Of a stretch of 11,397 bases of DNA, positions 6,388 to 11,397 are shown one piece after another. Position numbers and translations under genes: made by a program. How positions within the stretch are numbered: the stretch's first letter is position 1; every line of letters begins with the position of its first letter. The notes under the pieces were generated by a model. It was not told the DNA's origin and made no database searches. It worked only from the letters and a program-made list of their open reading frames with translations. This DNA is from an uncultured Enterocloster sp. (GTDB lineage Bacteria; Bacillota; Clostridia; Lachnospirales; Lachnospiraceae): the NCBI GenBank assembly GCA_944382045.1, contig CALWMT010000051.1, forward strand, positions 1-11,397, given 5' to 3'.

Positions 6388-7203
6388 CTACAGCCTCTTG
6401 TATTCCAGAAGAATTTTATCCGCAATCAATGCGATAAACTCAGAATTTGTGGGCTTTCCCTTTGACGTGCTCACCGTATAGCCGAAGACCTCGTCGATGG
6501 TCTCCATCTTTCCCCGCCCCCAGGCCACCTCAATGGCATGGCGGATGGCCCGCTCTACCCGGCTGGACGTGGTCTGATTTTTCTTGGCAATGGCGGGATA
6601 CAGAATCTTTGTCACAGAGCTTATCATCTCCTGGTCCTCCACAGACAGGGCGATGGCGTCCCGCAGGTATTGGTATCCCTTGATATGGGCGGGTATGCCA
6701 AGCTCATGCAGCATCTTGGTGATATCTGTCTCCAGATGCTCCCTTATGTACTCCTCCCTGGAGACGCCCGGCTCCTCTGCCGCTAAAGCTGCCTTCGCCG
6801 TGCGTCCTGCCACAGGCCTTATGGGCAGCCGGCCCACATGGCGTATTTTATTCATCAGTATTTCTTTGTCAAAAGGCTTCATCAGATAGTAGTTCGCTCC
6901 CGCCTGGAAGGCCTCCTCTGTCATCTGCTCTCCTCCCACGGCACTTAAGAAAATAAATGCCGTCTTCTTCGGAATGCTCTTCCTGCTCTTTACCTTTTCG
7001 ACCACGGAGATGCCGTCCACCTTCGGCATAATCAGGTCCAAAAGCACGATATCCGGTGTAGTGTCCACGATCATGTCGATCGCATCTTCGCCATTATCTG
7101 CCTTGCCAATCACGGATAAACCTTCTTCTCCGTTGATCATTTCATCCAGCGTATTCAGAATCAATGGATTGTCGTCAACAATCGCAACACTCAGCTTTTC
7201 CAC
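6388..7203 (-). CDS. spo0A: Sporulation transcription factor Spo0A
   Basis: This 271-residue response regulator is the master switch for entry into sporulation; when phosphorylated it binds TGTCGAA-type 0A boxes. The receiver domain has acidic residues D10 and D11, phospho-acceptor D56 (VLLDLIMP), S87 and K109 (LMKPFD). After a linker of about 25 residues comes the Spo0A-specific effector domain: HELGIPAHIKGYQYLRDAI (166-184), the DNA-contacting SSRVERAIRHAIEVAWGRG (213-231) and GKPTNSEFIA near the C-terminus. The start is GTG at 7203, with AGGAGG 8 nt upstream; no ATG gives a complete receiver domain. All expected residues are present, so it should be functional. Its upstream neighbour is a Wadjet/Mks-like operon rather than spoIVB, which commonly precedes spo0A in Firmicutes. 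Confidence 0.97.
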   Translation of the reverse strand: MEKLSVAIVDDNPLILNTLDEMINGEEGLSVIGKADNGEDAIDMIVDTTPDIVLLDLIMPKVDGISVVEKVKSRKSIPKKTAFIFLSAVGGEQMTEEAFQAGANYYLMKPFDKEILMNKIRHVGRLPIRPVAGRTAKAALAAEEPGVSREEYIREHLETDITKMLHELGIPAHIKGYQYLRDAIALSVEDQEMISSVTKILYPAIAKKNQTTSSRVERAIRHAIEVAWGRGKMETIDEVFGYTVSTSKGKPTNSEFIALIADKILLEYKRL

Positions 7204-7250
7204 TTTCCCTACCTCCTAAAAACATATTGTGTCTTGATCCGGCCGGTGAT

Positions 7251-7280
7251 GCGGCTGTCCCGTTCGACTAAAACAGCCGC
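7251..7280 (-). promoter_or_regulatory. Inverted repeat at the predicted 5' end of the spo0A mRNA
   Basis: GCGGCTGT (7273-7280) and ACAGCCGC (7251-7258), in mRNA sense, form a perfect 8-bp stem with a 14-nt loop. With the predicted promoter just upstream, the transcript would start at or near the first stem base, giving a 5'-terminal stem-loop of the kind that can slow mRNA decay. The loop contains AGTCGAA (7263-7269), one base from the 0A box TGTCGAA. On the plus strand the repeat is followed by TTTTAC, but no plus-strand gene needs a terminator here. Confidence 0.5.
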
Positions 7281-7286
7281 TTTTAC

Positions 7287-7316
7287 ATTATATATATTTC
7301 CAACTTCTTCCTGCAA
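7287..7316 (-). promoter_or_regulatory. Candidate spo0A promoter
   Basis: On the minus strand a perfect TATAAT (7287-7292) lies 18 bp after TTGCAG (7311-7316), a three-of-six match to TTGACA. The start would be near 7280, leaving a 5' leader of about 77 nt. The same stretch holds AGGA-rich sequence loosely like a sigma-H -35 element, but the matching -10 (GAAT) is imperfect, so sigma-H control is not claimed. Confidence 0.45.
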
Positions 7317-7355
7317 TCCTTCATGGTCGCAATTTTAGACAAAGGTCGGACCTAT

Positions 7356-7362
7356 TTCGCCA
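7356..7362 (-). promoter_or_regulatory. Candidate Spo0A binding box (0A box) upstream of spo0A
   Basis: TGGCGAA on the minus strand fits the degenerate 0A-box pattern TGNCGAA and lies about 80 bp before the predicted spo0A start site. Weaker six-of-seven matches are nearby: TGTCGGA on plus (7389-7395), TTGCGAA on plus (7419-7425) and AGTCGAA on minus (7263-7269). Spo0A autoregulates its own gene in Bacillus, so such boxes are expected, but a 7-mer is weak evidence. Confidence 0.35.
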
Positions 7363-7389
7363 TTTGCCCCCAAAATATGGAACAAAATG

Positions 7390-7402
7390 TCGGATTTTCC
7401 GA
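7390..7402. terminator. Weak possible terminator after jetC
   Basis: TCGGA and TCCGA form a 5-bp stem around a 3-nt loop, flanked by A/T runs on both sides, about 40 nt after the jetC stop. The stem is short, and the T run is better on the plus strand (TTTTT) than on the minus strand (CATTTTG). It is the only terminator-like element seen between jetC and spo0A, so some read-through from the jet operon into spo0A is possible. Confidence 0.25.
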
Positions 7403-7441
7403 TTTTTACACCTATATATTGCGAAATATGTCTGCTGACTT

Positions 7442-10400
7442 TTAGTTTTCCTTCAGCTCTCCAAACTCTTTCTTCTCAAATTCCTCGATGGAGATGGCTT
7501 TTTTGTTCGGATTAGCGAACACAAATATTTTGTCCACGGTCTCCAGGTAGTTCTGGATCTTGTCGTTGGTGGCGCTGATGATGGCCTGAAATCCCAGGCC
7601 CCGAATGAGCTTTATGCAGCTGGCCACCTTCTCCGCATCCATCTTGGAAAACGCCTCATCCAGAACGACAAGACGGATGGTGGGGCTCCTCCTGATGCCG
7701 GGCTTTAAGTCAATCCGGTAGGCCTGGGCAAAGCTGGCAAGCAGGGCCACATACAGGGGGTTCTGCCCCTCTCCCCCGGAATTTTTCTTGATCATGCGGC
7801 TTAGGCGGATTTTTATGGTCTCATCCTCGCTGTCGATAATCTGCTGCATATCGAAGGAGAGATAGGTGCGGTAATCCGCATATTTCTCCATATTGCGCCG
7901 GGCCTGCTCCAGCTCCTGGGCTGTGGCATTCTCCGGCGGAATAAATATGTTGATCAGATCACTGATCATGGAGCCATATCGGTTCTCATGCGCCATGGTG
8001 AACAGATTCAGCTGATTATCCAGGCCGATATCGATATCTGAGGGGTTGATCTCCAGGGATTCATCCATGAACATGTCATAATACTGGCCGTCCGCCCCCT
8101 TATTTTTTCCAATGTAAAACTGATACCGATCCTTCCCGAAGTCCAGACGGCTGATAATCCGGTTCAGCTCATCCTTGCGCAGCAGGGCCTCCTTGATGGC
8201 GCTGCGGATCTTGTACATAAAGTCATCCTTAAAGTGCTCCACCGCAATGCGTGCCTGGGCTGCCGCTCTGGCCCGAAAATCCTCCAGCCTGTCGTCATTT
8301 AACAGGGCGAGAAGCTCTCCATACGCCTTATTGTCCTCCGCCGTGGGGGAGAAGCCCCGGTGCTGGTATTCCCGCAGATAGTCCATGCGAAGCTCCAGAA
8401 GTCTTTCGTACTCCCTTCTGCGGTCCTCCTCCGCCTGCTCCCGGCGTGCCTGGCAGTCCGCCGCCAGCTGGCCCGGACGGCGGGAGGGATTTTCCTTCAG
8501 AAATTCTGCAAAGGACCTCTCCAGCTCCTCGTTTTTCGCAAACCGTCCCTCCCTTTCTGCCAGCTCCGCATTCAGATCCAAAAGGCGCTTCTGCTGCTCC
8601 TCCTTTTCCTTTGCCAGACCATACTCCCTGCGCTCCGTCTCCCGAAGCACCTCCCGGCGGCGGTCCAGAAGCCCGGTGAGGGCCTGGCGCTCCTCCTCCC
8701 ACTTCTCCACGCTCTTTTGCCTGAGCCCGGCGATCTGGCCCTCCAGCTCCTCCTTCTGCCGAAGGGTTTCACTCAGGGCCTCCATGTCCGTCTTCCACTC
8801 CCAGTAGACAGCTGTCTCCTGTCCCAGATGCTCCAGGGTCAAAAGGCGCTCTGCATCCCTTTTTTCGGCCAGAAGGGGCTCCTCCCTCTCCCGAAGCTCC
8901 GCCAGGCTCCTCTCCAGAAGCCGGATCCGGCGGCGGACGCTGCTCTTTCCGATATAGGCGGAGGTCGTATAGTAGGCGGGATTGATGCGCTGCAGCCGGT
9001 AGCCGTGATAATACATGCAGTCCTTGGTGACGCCGGTGCGCTGCCGGCGAAGCTCTCCCGTGTCCCCGCACTTGACCACTTTTCCCAGGAGGAAGTCAAT
9101 GTAGGCCTGGACATACTCCCTGCCGGACCTCACCTCCTCCGACAGGGCTCCAGGCAGCGCCTCCCGGCGGCCCTTTAAAATCCGCTCGGCGTCCAACACC
9201 GCCACCCGCCAGACTTTCTCCCCATCCACCTGCTCGTAGACCTTCAGGGCTGCCTTGGCAAACCTTGGCTCCACCACCAGAGCCAGCTTATTGCCTCCCA
9301 TGCAGCCCTCCGCCGCGTCGCGCCAGCTCTCGTCCCGTATCTCCAGAAGGTCCGCCAGGATCTCCACCTGGACGCTCTTTCCTGTCTCCAGGAAAAGCCC
9401 CCTCTGGATCCGATCCCTGGCCTCAATAAGCTCCTTCGGGTAGGCCTTTCCGCCTCCCCTAAGCTGGGCAAGCTCCGCCTCTGCCTGCTCCCTGCTGCGC
9501 TTTATCTCCCGCAGAGCCGTCTGTGTCTCCGAAAGCTGCCTTGCGGCGTCCTCCCGGATCTCTGCCAGGTCCCCCTTCAGCCGCTCCAGGGCCTCCCGGC
9601 TGATGCTTCCCTCTCCGAACGCCTCCACATCCCAGAGCGTCTGGCTGGAAACACAGTCCTCCGCCTCCCAGGCGTTTAAGGCCTCCGCTGTCCTCTCCCA
9701 CCGTCCCTTGCTGACAGCAAGGCGCTCCGCGAGAGAATTTACAGCCGCCAGCTGGGCCCTCTTCTCCTCGTAGCCGGTCCCCGCAATCCGGGCGAGAAGG
9801 TCCCCGCTTCTCCGGGTGAGGTCCTGGATTTCCTCCTCCAGCACCTTTTTCTGATCCTCATTTTTTATCTGCTCCTCCGACAGGACCTGAAGCTTACTGC
9901 CGCTCTCTGAAACCGCCTCCCGCAGCTCCAAAAGCGCCAGCCTCTCCCCATAATAGGCCGCGCTCTCCTGCTGTCTTCTGCAGGCCTCCATGGCCTCGTA
10001 CTGGCTGCAGATGCCCTGCAAGCGCCCGATCTCCCGGCAGGTATCCTCAATCTTCCTCTGCATGCGCCCATACTCCATGACGCTGGCCTGCATCTCCTCG
10101 ATGTGGATGTCCTGCTCCGTGCAGATATACTCCTTCACGAAGTCCTCCAGCTTGATGTTCATCCGAAAGGGAATGGCCCGCCTAAAAAGCAGGGGGAACT
10201 TCTCCGGATCCAGCCCTCCCAGATAGCATTCATAGAGAAGCTTGCGGAATCTCTCGTTGTGGGAGCCAAAATAGCAGGACTCCTTTGTAAAATTCTCCAG
10301 AAGCCAGGCCTTCACCTCCTCGGTGGACATGGTCCGTCCCTCATCCATCCGCCGGTAGGCATGTGCCGGCAGGGGACCCTTGTGCCAGAAGAACATCCGC

Positions 10401-10810
10401 GAAATCTCGTTGGAGGCGGTCTCCACATCAAAGACCACGCCCACGCACTGACACTCCCCTGTGTCCGTCCGCTTAAGCTCCAGCACAATGGTGCTGGAAA
10501 AGTTCTGGCTGCGCAGATAGGAAAATTTTTCATCCTCCCCGATGTTCACCATGCCCCGCAGATACTCGATAAGGCTGCGATCCGAATCGTCCGCCGCCGC
10601 CTTGTTGAAAAATCCCCGCCCGTCCGTGTTGGCGTAGAGCACGATCTGCATGGCGTCAATGACCGTGGACTTGCCGCTTCCCGAATGGCCCGTGAAAAAA
10701 TTGACTCCCTCGTGGAAGGACAGGACACGGTGCCGGATATAATGCCAATTGTTCAGACAGATCCGTGAGAGGGCCTCAAAGCTCTGATTCGCTGGTGTCA
10801 TTTGATTCAT
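7442..10810 (-). CDS. jetC: JetC/MksB-type SMC-like ATPase (Wadjet/Mks complex)
   Basis: This 1122-residue ATP-binding coiled-coil protein belongs to the MukB/MksB/JetC group of SMC-like motors, which form a DNA-loading complex with a kleisin (JetA/MksF) and a KITE protein (JetB/MksE). Visible parts in order: Walker A GHSGSGKST (41-49); a MukB-like head segment with FRMNIKLEDFVKEYICTEQD (about 215-235); coiled coil about 235-450; a globular hinge about 455-625; a returning coiled coil about 625-890; ABC signature NSGGEGQ (1010-1016); Walker B VVLDEAFSKMD (D1051, E1052); and ISATND as the switch region. All ATPase residues are intact. The ATG at 10810 is chosen because AGGAGG lies 9 nt before it; ATGs at 10819 and 10801 are poorly spaced. 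It overlaps jetB by 35 nt. No jetD follows. In Wadjet the complex detects and cleaves plasmids; without JetD it could act as a condensin. Confidence 0.85.
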   Translation of the reverse strand: MNQMTPANQSFEALSRICLNNWHYIRHRVLSFHEGVNFFTGHSGSGKSTVIDAMQIVLYANTDGRGFFNKAAADDSDRSLIEYLRGMVNIGEDEKFSYLRSQNFSSTIVLELKRTDTGECQCVGVVFDVETASNEISRMFFWHKGPLPAHAYRRMDEGRTMSTEEVKAWLLENFTKESCYFGSHNERFRKLLYECYLGGLDPEKFPLLFRRAIPFRMNIKLEDFVKEYICTEQDIHIEEMQASVMEYGRMQRKIEDTCREIGRLQGICSQYEAMEACRRQQESAAYYGERLALLELREAVSESGSKLQVLSEEQIKNEDQKKVLEEEIQDLTRRSGDLLARIAGTGYEEKRAQLAAVNSLAERLAVSKGRWERTAEALNAWEAEDCVSSQTLWDVEAFGEGSISREALERLKGDLAEIREDAARQLSETQTALREIKRSREQAEAELAQLRGGGKAYPKELIEARDRIQRGLFLETGKSVQVEILADLLEIRDESWRDAAEGCMGGNKLALVVEPRFAKAALKVYEQVDGEKVWRVAVLDAERILKGRREALPGALSEEVRSGREYVQAYIDFLLGKVVKCGDTGELRRQRTGVTKDCMYYHGYRLQRINPAYYTTSAYIGKSSVRRRIRLLERSLAELREREEPLLAEKRDAERLLTLEHLGQETAVYWEWKTDMEALSETLRQKEELEGQIAGLRQKSVEKWEEERQALTGLLDRRREVLRETERREYGLAKEKEEQQKRLLDLNAELAEREGRFAKNEELERSFAEFLKENPSRRPGQLAADCQARREQAEEDRRREYERLLELRMDYLREYQHRGFSPTAEDNKAYGELLALLNDDRLEDFRARAAAQARIAVEHFKDDFMYKIRSAIKEALLRKDELNRIISRLDFGKDRYQFYIGKNKGADGQYYDMFMDESLEINPSDIDIGLDNQLNLFTMAHENRYGSMISDLINIFIPPENATAQELEQARRNMEKYADYRTYLSFDMQQIIDSEDETIKIRLSRMIKKNSGGEGQNPLYVALLASFAQAYRIDLKPGIRRSPTIRLVVLDEAFSKMDAEKVASCIKLIRGLGFQAIISATNDKIQNYLETVDKIFVFANPNKKAISIEEFEKKEFGELKEN

Positions 10811-11397
10811 CTGGTTCATCCTCCTGTATGTCTCCTTCGCCGTAGGTTCCGATGAGCTCTCTGGCGTCGTCTCCCATGAGAACCACATGGATGGCCGGGT
10901 AAATCACCATCTGCACCGGCCCCTCCAAATCCTCCAGCGGATCCAGAAGCTCAATCATCTGGTAGCGCTTAAGCAGGCTTAAGCTCCTTTTTATCTCCGT
11001 GGGGGAGGGCTGCCGCTTTAGCAGGCGGTATACCGCCAGCTTTTCATGGACAGCTCCCAGGGAGGTGACCGCGTTCTCCGTGGTGGAGGCCGCCATCATC
11101 TGCTCGTCGCAGATCAGCTTCAGCACCAGGATATAGAGGGTGGCCAGCTTGGGAAGCTTCTCCCCAACCACCTGCTCCCCCCGTATATAAATAACGCCCA
11201 CAGAGGTATTTTCTATCACATCAATTCCCATTATGGAAAAATAGGCCCGGATAAACTCCAGATGTTCGGTGCACTGGTAATATTCCGGATTCAGGCGGCT
11301 GCGCCCCGTCCTCTTGTCATACTTTTTTTCCAGGATAAAGGTCTGGCGGTACAGGGTCCGGATGGATTCCCCCACCCTTTCCTGCTCCTCCTGGGTT
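10776..11397 (-). CDS. jetB: JetB/MksE-type DUF4194 protein, partial at window edge
   Basis: This is a small subunit of an SMC-like complex, a predicted KITE-type winged-helix protein of the DUF4194/JetB/MksE family that would bind the kleisin and the JetC ATPase. Supporting segments are TFILEKKYDKRTGRSRLNP, then a central region with IDVIENTSVGVIYIRGE, a helical KLPKLATLYILVLKLICDE segment, and a winged-helix-like stretch SPTEIKRSLSLLKRYQMIELLD. An acidic tail (GDIQEDEPDESNDTSESE) ends the protein. A GTG at 11375 could start a 199-residue product and has an AGGAGG-like site 11 nt upstream. However, the frame stays open to the window end and reads as natural protein (QEEQERVGES), so the true start probably lies outside. 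The stop lies 35 nt inside jetC, implying translational coupling. Confidence 0.72.
   Translation of the reverse strand, partial: TQEEQERVGESIRTLYRQTFILEKKYDKRTGRSRLNPEYYQCTEHLEFIRAYFSIMGIDVIENTSVGVIYIRGEQVVGEKLPKLATLYILVLKLICDEQMMAASTTENAVTSLGAVHEKLAVYRLLKRQPSPTEIKRSLSLLKRYQMIELLDPLEDLEGPVQMVIYPAIHVVLMGDDARELIGTYGEGDIQEDEPDESNDTSESEL
10820..10825 (-). promoter_or_regulatory. Ribosome binding site that decides the jetC start
   Basis: AGGAGG on the minus strand lies inside the end of jetB. Three in-frame ATGs follow, at 10819, 10810 and 10801, at spacings of 0, 9 and 18 nt. Only the middle one is well placed, so translation most likely begins at 10810. Confidence 0.7.

Noticed and set aside
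7204..7441. A small gene or jetD remnant between jetC and spo0A
   Set aside because: The gap is AT-rich, with no open frame bearing a ribosome binding site and nothing resembling JetD.
8360..9178. Plus-strand open frame of 272 codons opposite jetC
   Set aside because: Leu- and Gln-rich composition is the mirror of the Glu/Lys/Arg-rich coiled coil on the other strand. No domain or start signal supports it.

Overview
The window looks like the chromosome of an endospore-forming, GC-rich member of the Clostridia, most likely Lachnospiraceae. This is inferred from a full-length Spo0A, strong AGGAGG-type ribosome binding sites, GC-rich genes with AT-rich gaps, and the type of each protein. All recognisable genes lie on the minus strand, so the text below follows transcription from high to low coordinates.

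Right end (about 11397 to 7442): the last two visible genes of an SMC-like complex of the Wadjet/Mks type. They are a JetB/MksE-type DUF4194 protein, running off the window edge, and a 1122-residue JetC/MksB-type coiled-coil ATPase whose start lies inside the end of jetB. A JetA/MksF-type kleisin gene is expected just outside the window. The JetD nuclease gene that normally follows jetC is absent: the next gene is spo0A. This is the most interesting feature of the region.

Centre (7441 to 4807): a 238-nt regulatory gap holds a candidate promoter, a Spo0A-box-like site and an inverted repeat at the predicted 5' end of the spo0A mRNA. spo0A, the sporulation master regulator, starts at GTG. Then come a candidate promoter and glgA (glycogen synthase).

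Left half (4685 to 304): a compact run of five genes: a DUF212 PAP2-like membrane protein, maf (house-cleaning nucleotide pyrophosphatase), a parvulin/PrsA-like lipoprotein with a TTG start, guanine deaminase, and PHP-type histidinol-phosphatase. The last three gene junctions each carry a perfect 9-10 bp stem-loop directly before or over the next Shine-Dalgarno sequence. A fourth 10-bp hairpin closes the run as the probable terminator.

Left edge (1 to 258): AT-rich and non-coding, with a 17-nt T tract and a good sigma-A-like promoter reading leftward out of the window. No tRNA, rRNA, CRISPR array or insertion sequence was recognised.
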